DNA of 7,140 nucleotides from an uncultured Clostridium sp. (lineage in GTDB: Bacteria > Bacillota > Clostridia > UBA1212 > UBA1255), in assembly GCA_900555605.1 (NCBI GenBank), contig USLW01000100.1:1-7140 (forward strand), read 5' to 3'. Below the pieces are notes generated by a model that saw only the letters and a list, made by a program, of their open reading frames with translations, was not told the origin of the DNA and searched no databases. The position numbers and the translations under genes were made by a program. How positions within the stretch are numbered: position 1 is the stretch's first letter; every line of letters starts with the position of its first letter. Positions 1 to 6,226 of this stretch are shown one piece after another.

Positions 1-855
1 GGCAGCGGTGGTCAGCTGCCGCACGGCTTTTGTCCGGCAGTCGCCGGCAGCGAAGATTCCGTCGGCAGAGGTCCTGCAGTCTTCACCTGCTGCAATATAG
101 CCGTTTTCATCCAGCTGCAGGAGCGCGGCAAAACAATCGTTGCGGGGGACCTGTCCGATGGAGACAAACAATCCCTCCACAGGCAGCCGGTAAACGCGGC
201 CTGTCTTGATCTCGTCCACCATAAGGCCCTCTAATTCACGGGTCCCGAGCAAGCCGCGGATCCTGCTGCTTGTCAGAAATATGGCGTTGTTTTTGGTGCG
301 CAGTTGGTTCACCAAAGTGCTTTCTGCGCGGAATTCATCTCTGCGGTGAATCAGAATCACTTTCTTACATAAAGACGATAAAAACAGTGCGGACTGCAGC
401 GCTGTGTTTCCGCCGCCTGCTACAGCAACGATTTTATCTTTAAAGAAGGCACCGTCGCATACGGCACAATAGGAAATTCCGCTGCCAGCCAGGTCTGCTT
501 CCCCTTCTATATTAAGATGACGATGCGTAACTCCTGTTGCGATGACGACGCTTGTGCAGGCATATTCCGTTTCTTCTGTCACAACATATTTGAACCTGCC
601 TGCATCTCTGACCGCAAGAACCGTCTCCAGTTCAAATGCCGCGCCTAACGCAAGGACCTGTTCAAACAGCTGACTGGCAAAAGCGCTTCCGCTGATTTGC
701 GGGATGCCCGGATAATTTTCTACCCGCGGAGAATAGGCGATCTGACCGCCTACGTTTTCCGCTTCAAGAATCAATACTTTTTTTCCTGTCCGCAGAATAT
801 ACAGTGCTGCGGTCATTCCCGCTGTTCCGCCGCCGATTACAATTACGTCGTACAT
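1..855 (-). CDS. trxB: Thioredoxin reductase (NADPH), 3' end cut off by the window edge
   Basis: This flavoprotein passes electrons from NADPH through FAD and a redox-active disulfide to thioredoxin-like proteins in the cytoplasm. The 285 residues visible read in frame to the window edge; family members are about 300-320 residues, so roughly 20-35 are missing. Visible motifs are an N-terminal FAD Rossmann signature VIGGGTAGMTAAL (residues 6-18), the disulfide C130-A-V-C133-D, an NADPH-binding segment AGGGNTALQSA (146-156) followed by HRRDEFRA (170-177), and the second FAD motif GIFAAGD (266-272) leading into RQLTTAA. The ATG start has GGAGGG (862-867) six bases upstream. No separate promoter is visible in the 90-bp gap to nrdD, so it probably depends on transcription coming through nrdD past a terminator-like hairpin. 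Its natural partner here may be the redoxin domain fused to NrdD (inference). The family assignment is very secure; ferredoxin-dependent relatives exist, but the HRR motif favours NADPH. Confidence 0.96.
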   Translation of the reverse strand, partial: MYDVIVIGGGTAGMTAALYILRTGKKVLILEAENVGGQIAYSPRVENYPGIPQISGSAFASQLFEQVLALGAAFELETVLAVRDAGRFKYVVTEETEYACTSVVIATGVTHRHLNIEGEADLAGSGISYCAVCDGAFFKDKIVAVAGGGNTALQSALFLSSLCKKVILIHRRDEFRAESTLVNQLRTKNNAIFLTSSRIRGLLGTRELEGLMVDEIKTGRVYRLPVEGLFVSIGQVPRNDCFAALLQLDENGYIAAGEDCRTSADGIFAAGDCRTKAVRQLTTAA

Positions 856-861
856 GAAGAT

Positions 862-867
862 CCCTCC
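862..867 (-). promoter_or_regulatory. Shine-Dalgarno site of trxB
   Basis: GGAGGG on the minus strand lies six bases before the ATG at 855 and fixes that start. Confidence 0.85.
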
Positions 868-888
868 GTCTGATGTCAAAACAAGATG

Positions 889-931
889 AAAAAACAAAGC
901 ATCCGGAAGGAGTGTGCCTGCGGATGCTTTG
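889..931 (-). terminator. Intrinsic terminator after nrdD, between nrdD and trxB
   Basis: A perfect 11-bp inverted repeat (895-905 with 921-931, CAAAGCATCCG and its complement) with a 15-base loop is followed on the minus strand by six T residues (894-889). It begins 15 bases after the nrdD stop codon and ends before the trxB Shine-Dalgarno site. Because trxB lacks an obvious promoter of its own, the hairpin may act as a partial terminator that lowers trxB expression relative to nrdD, or may protect the nrdD 3' end. Confidence 0.88.
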
Positions 932-945
932 TACCGATGGAAACG

Positions 946-1170
946 TCAGATTCCGCTGATATAGCTTTTAATATTAGACGCATTTACATATTTATCATAG
1001 CCGTCGCCGTGAACGACCACGAGGGAGGGCGCCTGCTTGATGCCATACTGCTTAGCCAGCTGCGCATTTTCCTCTGCATCGATTTTTTCATATGGGACCG
1101 AAGCCTTTTGCAGCATAGCGTCAGCCAGCTTACAGTTCGGACATGTTTTGGTGGTAAACAGCAATACCCG
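946..1170 (-). other. Redoxin (thioredoxin/NrdH-like) domain encoded at the 3' end of nrdD
   Basis: This segment encodes NrdD residues 723-796. It has the order expected of a small thioredoxin fold: strand VLLFTT, active site TC732PNC735K at the helix start, a second strand VPYEKIDAEEN, helix AQLAKQYGI, then the QAPSLVVV strand with the conserved proline before it. CPNC differs from the CGPC of thioredoxin and the CPYC of glutaredoxin. At about 75 residues the size matches NrdH/glutaredoxin-like redoxins better than full thioredoxin. It is in frame with NrdD and has no separate ribosome site, so it is made as part of the reductase. Confidence 0.9.
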
Positions 1171-3336
1171 GCTTCCGTTTCCCGCGGCACCTGTGTCCCG
1201 GGGCTCTGCCGTGCCGTCTGCTGTCTGTGCGGGCTCTTGTGCACAGCGCGGATGCTTCAGTCGTGATTCCGCAATGTTATATACCTTCCGGTCCTTGAAT
1301 TCCTGAGATTTGCCGTCGTTCCAATTCTGTACCGGCCGGTAATAACCGGTAATACGGCTGTAAACCTCTGTTTGTCCGCCGCATATCGGGCAGGTATACT
1401 GTTCACCGGACAAATATCCGTGGGCTCTGCAGATAGAATACGTAGGAGACAGTGTGTAATAGGGCAGTGTATAATTTTCCGCAATCTTTCGGATCAATGC
1501 TGCCGCAGACCGCCAGTCAGGCATTTTTTCGCCGAGAAACGCGTGGAACACGGTTCCTGATGTATAGAGCGTCTGGAGCTGGTCCTGAATATCCAATGCT
1601 TCGAATACGTCTTCCGTATAGCCGACAGGCAGATGGGAGCTGTTGGTATAATAAGGGGTGCCGCCTTTTTCCGAAGCAGTGATAATATCCGGATATCGTT
1701 CTACATCGTGCTTTGCGAGCCGATAAGTCGTAGACTCTGCGGGCGTCGCTTCCAGATTGTACAGATCTCCGTATTTTTCTTGATAGTCGGACAGCCGATC
1801 CCGCATATGATTCAGCACGTCTTTTGCAAATTGCTGCGCTTTTTCCTGTGTCAGGTCCGCGCGAATCCAGTTGGCGTTGAGACCGGCTTCATTTAAGCCG
1901 ATCAGACCGATTGTTGAAAAATGGTTCTCAAATGTACCGAGGTAACGCTTTGTATACGGATAAAGACCTTCATTCAAAAGCTTTGTAATGATTGTGCGTT
2001 TTACCTTAAGAGAACGTGCCGCAATATCCATCATCTTGTTCAGCCGATTATAAAAATCCTGCTCATTTTCTGCCAGATAGGCGATCCGCGGAATATTGAT
2101 CGTAACAACACCCACAGATCCGGTGCTTTCTCCGCTCCCGAAGAAGCCGCCTGACTTTTTACGCAGTTCTCTCAAATCCAAACGCAGCCTGCAGCACATG
2201 CTTCTGACATCGTTCGGCTGCATATCGCTGTTGATATAGTTGGAAAAATAAGGGGTACCGTATTTGGAGGTCATTTCAAACAGCAGACGGTTGTTTTCCG
2301 TATCGGACCAATCAAAATCTTTTGTAATGGAATATGTGGGAATCGGATACTGGAAGCCTCTGCCGTTGGCATCTCCTTCAATCATGATTTCAATAAAGGC
2401 TTTATTCACCATATCCATCTCTTTTTTACAATCTTTATATTTAAAATCCATCTCCTTGCCGCCCACAATCGCATTGAGCTCTGCCAGATCATTGGGAACC
2501 GTCCAATCGAGGGTGATATTGGAGAACGGCGCCTGGGTACCCCACCTACTGGGCGTGTTTACGCCGTAGATAAAGGATTCAATGCACTTTTTCACTTCCG
2601 GATAAGATAGGTTGTCCGCCTTTACAAACGGGGCAAGATAGGTATCAAAGGAAGAGAAAGCCTGCGCTCCGGCCCATTCGTTCTGCATGATTCCTAAAAA
2701 GTTTACCATTTGATTGCACAATGTTGCGAGATGACTGGCAGGGGAGGATGTAATTTTTCCGGGAACCCCGCCGAGTCCCTCCTGAATCAGCTGCTTGAGA
2801 GACCAGCCGGCACAATAGCCCGTCAGCATGGACAAATCATGAATATGAAGGTCGGCATTTTGATGCGCATTGGCAATCTCTTCATCATAGATTTCAGAGA
2901 GCCAGTAGTTTGCTGTAATCGCGCCGCTGTTGCTCAGAATCAGGCCGCCGACGGAATATGTTACGGTTGAGTTTTCTTTTACACGCCAGTCTGTTGCTTT
3001 TACATAACTATCGACCAGTTCCTTATAATCCAGAATGGTGGATTTCATATTCCGGATTTTTTCACGCTGCTTCCGATAAAGGATATATGCTTTTGCCACG
3101 TCTCCGTAACCGGCCTGGATCAGGACCGCTTCCACACTATCCTGAATATCCTCTACTTGAATTAGATTGTTTTTTATTTTCGGCTCAAAGTCAGATGTGA
3201 CCTTAAGCGACAGTAAATCAATGATGCTGGGATGATACTGTTTATTCTGCGCTTCAAAAGCTTTTGTGATTGCCACCCCGATTTTGCTGATGTCAAAATC
3301 CGAAATTTTGCCGTCGCGTTTGACTACCTGATACAT
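946..3336 (-). CDS. nrdD: Class III anaerobic ribonucleoside-triphosphate reductase with fused C-terminal redoxin domain
   Basis: NrdD reduces ribonucleoside triphosphates to deoxy forms with a glycyl radical, under anaerobic conditions in the cytoplasm. Of its 796 residues, about 1-95 form an ATP-cone regulatory domain (VVKRDGKISDFD at the start). The catalytic barrel follows, with a candidate active-site cysteine in TGYC174AGWSL and the C381-C382 doublet in SMCCRL, which contains the expected thiyl-radical cysteine. The C-terminal zinc region shows C636, H639, C649 and C652, then RITGYY with the predicted radical Gly664. Residues about 699-722 are a low-complexity Ala/Thr/Gly/Pro linker. 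Residues 723-796 form a thioredoxin-fold domain with C732-P-N-C735 and a cis-Pro candidate in QAP770S. E. coli NrdD is about 712 residues, so the tail is an addition. The ATG start follows the SD-like GAGG. Flanking genes are nrdG upstream (activase) and trxB downstream. The NrdD identity is essentially certain; the redoxin as internal reductant is inference. Confidence 0.97.
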   Translation of the reverse strand: MYQVVKRDGKISDFDISKIGVAITKAFEAQNKQYHPSIIDLLSLKVTSDFEPKIKNNLIQVEDIQDSVEAVLIQAGYGDVAKAYILYRKQREKIRNMKSTILDYKELVDSYVKATDWRVKENSTVTYSVGGLILSNSGAITANYWLSEIYDEEIANAHQNADLHIHDLSMLTGYCAGWSLKQLIQEGLGGVPGKITSSPASHLATLCNQMVNFLGIMQNEWAGAQAFSSFDTYLAPFVKADNLSYPEVKKCIESFIYGVNTPSRWGTQAPFSNITLDWTVPNDLAELNAIVGGKEMDFKYKDCKKEMDMVNKAFIEIMIEGDANGRGFQYPIPTYSITKDFDWSDTENNRLLFEMTSKYGTPYFSNYINSDMQPNDVRSMCCRLRLDLRELRKKSGGFFGSGESTGSVGVVTINIPRIAYLAENEQDFYNRLNKMMDIAARSLKVKRTIITKLLNEGLYPYTKRYLGTFENHFSTIGLIGLNEAGLNANWIRADLTQEKAQQFAKDVLNHMRDRLSDYQEKYGDLYNLEATPAESTTYRLAKHDVERYPDIITASEKGGTPYYTNSSHLPVGYTEDVFEALDIQDQLQTLYTSGTVFHAFLGEKMPDWRSAAALIRKIAENYTLPYYTLSPTYSICRAHGYLSGEQYTCPICGGQTEVYSRITGYYRPVQNWNDGKSQEFKDRKVYNIAESRLKHPRCAQEPAQTADGTAEPRDTGAAGNGSRVLLFTTKTCPNCKLADAMLQKASVPYEKIDAEENAQLAKQYGIKQAPSLVVVHGDGYDKYVNASNIKSYISGI

Positions 3337-3380
3337 ATACGATCAACCTCAATTCTGAAAAATATCATTTACGGATACAA

Positions 3381-3408
3381 ATTATAACATAATATTTAGA
3401 TGAGTCAA
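3381..3408 (-). promoter_or_regulatory. nrdD promoter, sigma-A type with extended -10
   Basis: On the minus strand TTGACT (3408-3403) and a perfect TATAAT (3386-3381) are separated by 16 bp. TG one base before the -10 gives an extended element. Transcription should start near 3374, leaving a leader of about 38 bases. The promoter lies downstream of nrdG, so nrdD can be transcribed independently of its activase gene. Confidence 0.85.
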
Positions 3409-3418
3409 TATGTAGTGT
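3403..3418. promoter_or_regulatory. NrdR box 1, overlapping the nrdD -35 element
   Basis: AGTCAATATGTAGTGT matches the NrdR consensus acaCwAtATaTwGtgt at 13 of 16 positions, including both outer C and G of the core. NrdR is the ATP/dATP-sensing repressor of ribonucleotide reductase genes. The box covers the -35 hexamer (3403-3408), a position suited to repression. Confidence 0.82.
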
Positions 3419-3433
3419 AGTTTTTTTTATACA

Positions 3434-3449
3434 ATACAATATATAGTTG
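3434..3449. promoter_or_regulatory. NrdR box 2, upstream partner of box 1
   Basis: ATACAATATATAGTTG contains a perfect core CAATATATAG and matches 13 of 16 consensus positions. It lies exactly 31 bp from box 1 (core C at 3406 and 3437), about three helical turns, which is the usual tandem spacing of NrdR sites. Spacing and sequence together make chance unlikely. Confidence 0.82.
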
Positions 3450-3492
3450 GGCGGGATCGGGCAGGCACAAGTACGCAGCGGCGCGGATTTCT
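3450..3492. other. nrdG-nrdD spacer, no terminator seen
   Basis: This GC-rich stretch between the nrdG stop and NrdR box 2 contains no hairpin followed by a T run on the minus strand. Readthrough from nrdG into nrdD is therefore possible in addition to the dedicated nrdD promoter. Confidence 0.5.
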
Positions 3493-4185
3493 TTATATTC
3501 CTCTGATCTCCGTATTCGGAATGTCCTTTTTTAAAATCTGACGGAACTGCTCTAATTCCGTTTTTGTGTATCCGTGCAGGCCCTTCTGCAGGACTGTTCC
3601 GGAATCAATAAAAGCCTGAAGAAAATATTTTTCAGCGCCGCGGAGCCAGCAGCCGATTGCTTCAAAGTCCCGGGCGCTGTGTAATTCCCGGGTAACTGTA
3701 GTGCGGAATTCATATGAAATGACACCGGATAACAAAAATGCGGCACTTTCCAGAACCGGAGCCGGATCAAACCCCGGTCTGCCGATGGTCTCCGCGTATC
3801 GGTCCGGCGCATTCTTGATATCCATGGCGACGTAGTCTACCAACTCGGCAGAAACCAGATTCTGAAGCCTGTCTGGAAAGCTTCCGTTTGTGTCCAGCTT
3901 TACCGCGTAGCCCAAGTCTTTGATTTTTTGAATCAGTTCCGCCGCTTCCGGATACAGCAGCGGTTCACCGCTGATACAGACGCCCTCTAAAATCTGTTTG
4001 CGTTTATGCAGATAAGTCATCAGCGTTTCTTCAGAAAGAGCTGGGATTGTTTCTGCCCCGGACAGAATCAAGTCCGCGTTATGACAAAAAGGACAGCGAA
4101 AATTGCAGCCCCCAAGAAAAACCGTACAGGCCATTTTTCCCGGATAATCCAATAATGTCAGCTTTTGAAGACCCTGTATAAGCAT
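3493..4185 (-). CDS. nrdG: Anaerobic ribonucleoside-triphosphate reductase activating protein (radical SAM)
   Basis: NrdG cleaves S-adenosylmethionine with a [4Fe-4S] cluster and abstracts a hydrogen from the NrdD radical glycine. The 230-residue product begins MLIQGLQKLTLLDYPGKMAC, typical of the longer clostridial NrdG group, and has the cluster motif C27-N-F-R-C31-P-F-C34. Further family-like segments are VKLDTNGSFPD (95-105), DYVAMDIKN (117-125) and YEFRTTV, with NTEIRGI at the C-terminus. One oddity is that the SAM-binding motif reads EGVCISGEPLL (67-77), where the usual form in close relatives as I know them is ISGGEP, so one glycine seems to be missing. It is adjacent to nrdD, whose predicted radical glycine is its substrate. 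GGGGTG four bases before the ATG is a modest ribosome site. The identity is secure; the effect of the motif change on activity is unknown. Confidence 0.95.
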   Translation of the reverse strand: MLIQGLQKLTLLDYPGKMACTVFLGGCNFRCPFCHNADLILSGAETIPALSEETLMTYLHKRKQILEGVCISGEPLLYPEAAELIQKIKDLGYAVKLDTNGSFPDRLQNLVSAELVDYVAMDIKNAPDRYAETIGRPGFDPAPVLESAAFLLSGVISYEFRTTVTRELHSARDFEAIGCWLRGAEKYFLQAFIDSGTVLQKGLHGYTKTELEQFRQILKKDIPNTEIRGI

Positions 4186-4351
4186 ACCGCACCCCGTATT
4201 GCCTGAAACTTTATTACGATGTACACAATACCACAGCCGCGTATAAAATGAAAGAGCACCTTCTGCCTCCCTTCGGCCGCGGCTTCCCGCTGTCTGCGGA
4301 TATCCGAATGCAGGCCGGCATTTTTTGCCGCAGGTCTCTCCGTAAGATATT
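4186..4351. other. Intergenic region upstream of nrdG
   Basis: These 166 bases separate the membrane-protein gene from nrdG. They hold a weak possible nrdG promoter on the minus strand: TTTCAT (4253-4248), 17 bp, then TATTGT (4230-4225) preceded by TGG. A 10-bp palindrome CGGATATCCG lies at 4297-4306. No convincing terminator follows the membrane-protein gene: the short GGCA/TGCC hairpin near 4317-4330 has no T run after it on the minus strand. Confidence 0.4.
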
Positions 4352-5752
4352 TTACAGATAAAGCAGAATTCCGCCGTAAATGTTAAATAGCATACCGGCT
4401 GTACAAATCATGATTACCGGCAGATTCGGCCTGCGGAGGAGCTTTGTGTCCAGCATTAAAATACAGGCCAGCACCGCGGGAATGATATCTACGGAATAAC
4501 GGGCGCCGAACTGCCACGCCCCCACAGTGCGGAACATCAGAAACACAAAAAAATGAATACAGATGGTGATCAGCAGAATCGCAAGATCGATTCCGTTGGA
4601 ATGGTAGCGGGAGAGGGCAGTCTGCGGATCTGTCTGCAGGGCTGTTTTCTCCGAATCCGATAGAGCCGCAAAAAAGCGAGACTGCGGTAAATGTCCTTTC
4701 TTCAAGGCATATGCGGAGGTAGAGGAAATCAGCTTCACAATACATGCGATCAATAGAACGATAAAAATGCAATTGGCAATATAAAAGCAAAAGCCGAAGG
4801 GATTATCCTTGATCCATTGATCTAAGGGCATTTCAGGTTTTTTTGTTATAATTTGAGCAATATTATTTTTGATATAATCAAAACTGAACTGAGGCTCCTG
4901 GTTTCTGGTAAATTCAGGAAGATAAGAGCGCCCGAACTCCAAGATATTTCCGAAGCGGATATAATTGTACCACATATAGACACAGGCGACTGCACCGGGA
5001 GCAATCAGGTAGGACCACATTTTTTTGATCTGATATTTGTTCTCCCGCAATATGATATACAGGAAGAACGGGAAATAAAATACCTGCATCGGTCTGCAGC
5101 CTACTGCCAGCGCCAGCAGAAACAGGGAAATGTGCCATTCTGTTTTTTTATGCGGCCCGCTGGCAAAGAGGCTGAAAAAAGCAGCCATTGTCAAGAAAAG
5201 GCTGAACAGCTGCGCCTGAAACCAGACGCTGCCGGCCATTGACAGAAAAAAAGCGGAGGAGGACAGGCAAACCAGCGCCGCGCCCACGAAGGACATAGAC
5301 AGGCTGCAGCGGAAACGCCGGCATAGCAGAAAGGCAAATGCAAAAGCACCTAATTGATATAATACGGTAATCAGGTTATTCGGCGTGTTTTCATTGCCGC
5401 CGAATGTAAAGAAATACATGACAACAGACGGCACCATGGGAAAACTGACATAATATTCTTCTACGCCGTTCTCATTCGGATATTTCGCCAGCTCCAGATA
5501 CGGATAATCCTTATCCAGCTTTGCTTCGCCGCGATGCCAAGCCAGTGCTTGCTTGGTATACGTATCGTATACATCGTGCTGATAAAGCCGGTTTTCTTTG
5601 GATTGCGGATCTTTCGGGGTAATTCCGTACACATAATGGTAAAATGAAAACAGCAGAATCAGCAGCAGCCCCAGCACGATTCCCGTTTGCCAATGGGCGT
5701 GATCGCTGATTTCACTCAGACGGTCCTTCAGCACGACTTTTCTGTTCTGCAA
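4352..5752 (-). CDS. Polytopic membrane protein, probable GT-C-fold glycosyltransferase
   Basis: I do not recognise a named gene. The 466-residue product has about ten hydrophobic segments (near 24-44, 105-118, 126-144, 152-172, 175-197, 207-236, 246-264, 318-342, 388-408, 420-434 and 445-464), so it is an inner-membrane protein. The large first extracytoplasmic loop (45-104) holds H59-D60-V61-Y62-D63 followed by TYTKQALAWHRGEAKLD. This resembles GT-C enzymes, where an acidic pair near the first loop and an L-x-x-G-x-x-x-L-D element recur. YNYIRFGNILEFGRSY (262-277) and WQFGARYSVDIIPAVL (413-428) also look like that superfamily. Such enzymes move sugars from polyprenyl-phosphate carriers to surface polymers or lipids; acceptor and donor are unknown here. 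Translation starts at TTG, fixed by GGAGGG six bases upstream, and no ATG lies nearby in frame. A good promoter precedes it. The membrane character is certain, the enzyme class moderate. Confidence 0.75.
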   Translation of the reverse strand: MQNRKVVLKDRLSEISDHAHWQTGIVLGLLLILLFSFYHYVYGITPKDPQSKENRLYQHDVYDTYTKQALAWHRGEAKLDKDYPYLELAKYPNENGVEEYYVSFPMVPSVVMYFFTFGGNENTPNNLITVLYQLGAFAFAFLLCRRFRCSLSMSFVGAALVCLSSSAFFLSMAGSVWFQAQLFSLFLTMAAFFSLFASGPHKKTEWHISLFLLALAVGCRPMQVFYFPFFLYIILRENKYQIKKMWSYLIAPGAVACVYMWYNYIRFGNILEFGRSYLPEFTRNQEPQFSFDYIKNNIAQIITKKPEMPLDQWIKDNPFGFCFYIANCIFIVLLIACIVKLISSTSAYALKKGHLPQSRFFAALSDSEKTALQTDPQTALSRYHSNGIDLAILLITICIHFFVFLMFRTVGAWQFGARYSVDIIPAVLACILMLDTKLLRRPNLPVIMICTAGMLFNIYGGILLYL

Positions 5753-5758
5753 TGAAAT

Positions 5759-5764
5759 CCCTCC
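5759..5764 (-). promoter_or_regulatory. Shine-Dalgarno site deciding a TTG start
   Basis: GGAGGG on the minus strand lies six bases before the TTG at 5752-5750. No ATG or GTG is available in frame at a suitable distance, so TTG is the supported initiation codon of the membrane protein. Confidence 0.82.
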
Positions 5765-5781
5765 AATTTTTGTTATGTTAT

Positions 5782-5810
5782 ATTATAAAAATTTTTTTGA
5801 AAATGATCAA
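5782..5810 (-). promoter_or_regulatory. Promoter of the membrane-protein gene
   Basis: TTGATC (5810-5805), a 17-bp very AT-rich spacer and a perfect TATAAT (5787-5782) on the minus strand give a good sigma-A promoter about 30 bases upstream of the start codon. Confidence 0.8.
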
Positions 5811-5828
5811 GCCTTCTTAGAAGACGGC
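5811..5828. repeat. Imperfect dyad between divergent promoters
   Basis: GCC-T-TCTT-AG-AAGA-C-GGC is an 18-bp dyad with seven of nine symmetric positions matched. It abuts the -35 element of the minus-strand promoter, so it could be an operator. A second short inverted repeat, TTCAG-N7-CTGAA, lies at 5844-5860. No regulator is identifiable. Confidence 0.35.
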
Positions 5829-5869
5829 GCGGAATAGATTCGATTCAGGCAGAGACTGAAAGAAGACGG

Positions 5870-5898
5870 TTGAAAAAAATACCTGTGTGTGGTAAATT
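5870..5898 (+). promoter_or_regulatory. Rubredoxin promoter
   Basis: TTGAAA (5870-5875), a 17-bp spacer and TAAATT (5893-5898), with TG one base before the -10, form an extended -10 type promoter. It is divergent from the membrane-protein promoter, with about 60 bp between the two -35 elements. Confidence 0.65.
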
Positions 5899-5943
5899 AA
5901 AATCCTGTTCTAATTTCATAGAAAGCAGAGAGGTGACACAATT

Positions 5944-6102
5944 ATGCGGTATGTATGTGATGTATGCGGTTATGTTTATGATGAGGAAACGGGCGACCCG
6001 GAAAACGGGATTGCTGCCGGGACAAAGTGGGAGGACCTGCCTGAGGATTTTGTATGCCCGCTGTGCGGCGTCGGAAAAGAACTGTTTTCCGAAGCGGAAT
6101 AA
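5944..6102 (+). CDS. Rubredoxin
   Basis: Rubredoxin is a small cytoplasmic one-electron carrier with a single iron held by four cysteines. In anaerobes it feeds oxygen- and peroxide-detoxifying enzymes such as rubrerythrin, superoxide reductase and flavodiiron proteins. The 52-residue product has the standard full length and both cysteine pairs, C5-D-V-C8-G-Y and C38-P-L-C41-G-V, together with the canonical core [12 protein letters not shown] and [17 protein letters not shown]. The ATG is preceded by AGAGAGGTGA (5926-5935). The gene stands alone, with its own promoter and a strong terminator, so it is probably monocistronic and serves several partners. No partner enzyme is in the window. The acidic composition is normal for the family. 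Identity is practically certain. Confidence 0.98.
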   Translation: MRYVCDVCGYVYDEETGDPENGIAAGTKWEDLPEDFVCPLCGVGKELFSEAE

Positions 6103-6162
6103 TGGCGGGATTGACGGTGCGCTTTTCCGCATCCGAAAGATAACGTGTTTTTTTGTTTCGAG

Positions 6163-6194
6163 AAGATTCGGGTGTCTGCCCGAATCTTTTTATT
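6163..6194 (+). terminator. Intrinsic terminator of the rubredoxin gene
   Basis: A perfect 10-bp stem, AAGATTCGGG (6163-6172) with CCCGAATCTT (6179-6188), encloses a 6-base loop and runs into a T stretch to 6191. It ends just before the next promoter and so insulates the radical-SAM gene. The 60 bases between the rubredoxin stop and this hairpin hold nothing else recognisable. Confidence 0.93.
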
Positions 6195-6197
6195 GAA

Positions 6198-6226
6198 TTG
6201 AGCGCGGAAGGGAACTGTGATATAAT
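6198..6226 (+). promoter_or_regulatory. Promoter of the radical-SAM gene, extended -10
   Basis: TTGAGC (6198-6203), a 17-bp spacer and a perfect TATAAT (6221-6226) preceded by TGA form a strong extended -10 promoter. The leader to the ATG is about 60 bases and contains a 6-bp inverted repeat ATTCAT/ATGAAT (6253-6258 with 6267-6272). Confidence 0.83.

Noticed and set aside
874..879. TTGACA on the minus strand upstream of trxB as a possible -35 element
   Set aside because: At 17-18 bp downstream the sequence is the ribosome site and the start of the coding region, with no -10-like hexamer.
886..1266. Open frame on the plus strand opposite the end of nrdD
   Set aside because: It starts inside the terminator region, overlaps the conserved redoxin coding sequence and encodes no recognisable domain; it is an antisense shadow.
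4223..4230. ACACAATA, a perfect half of an NrdR box near the possible nrdG -10
   Set aside because: The other half of the palindrome is absent and no second box lies about 31 bp away on either side, so it is not supported as a NrdR site.
4297..4306. CGGATATCCG palindrome as a terminator of the membrane-protein gene
   Set aside because: It has no loop and no T run after it on the minus strand; it is most likely a chance palindrome.
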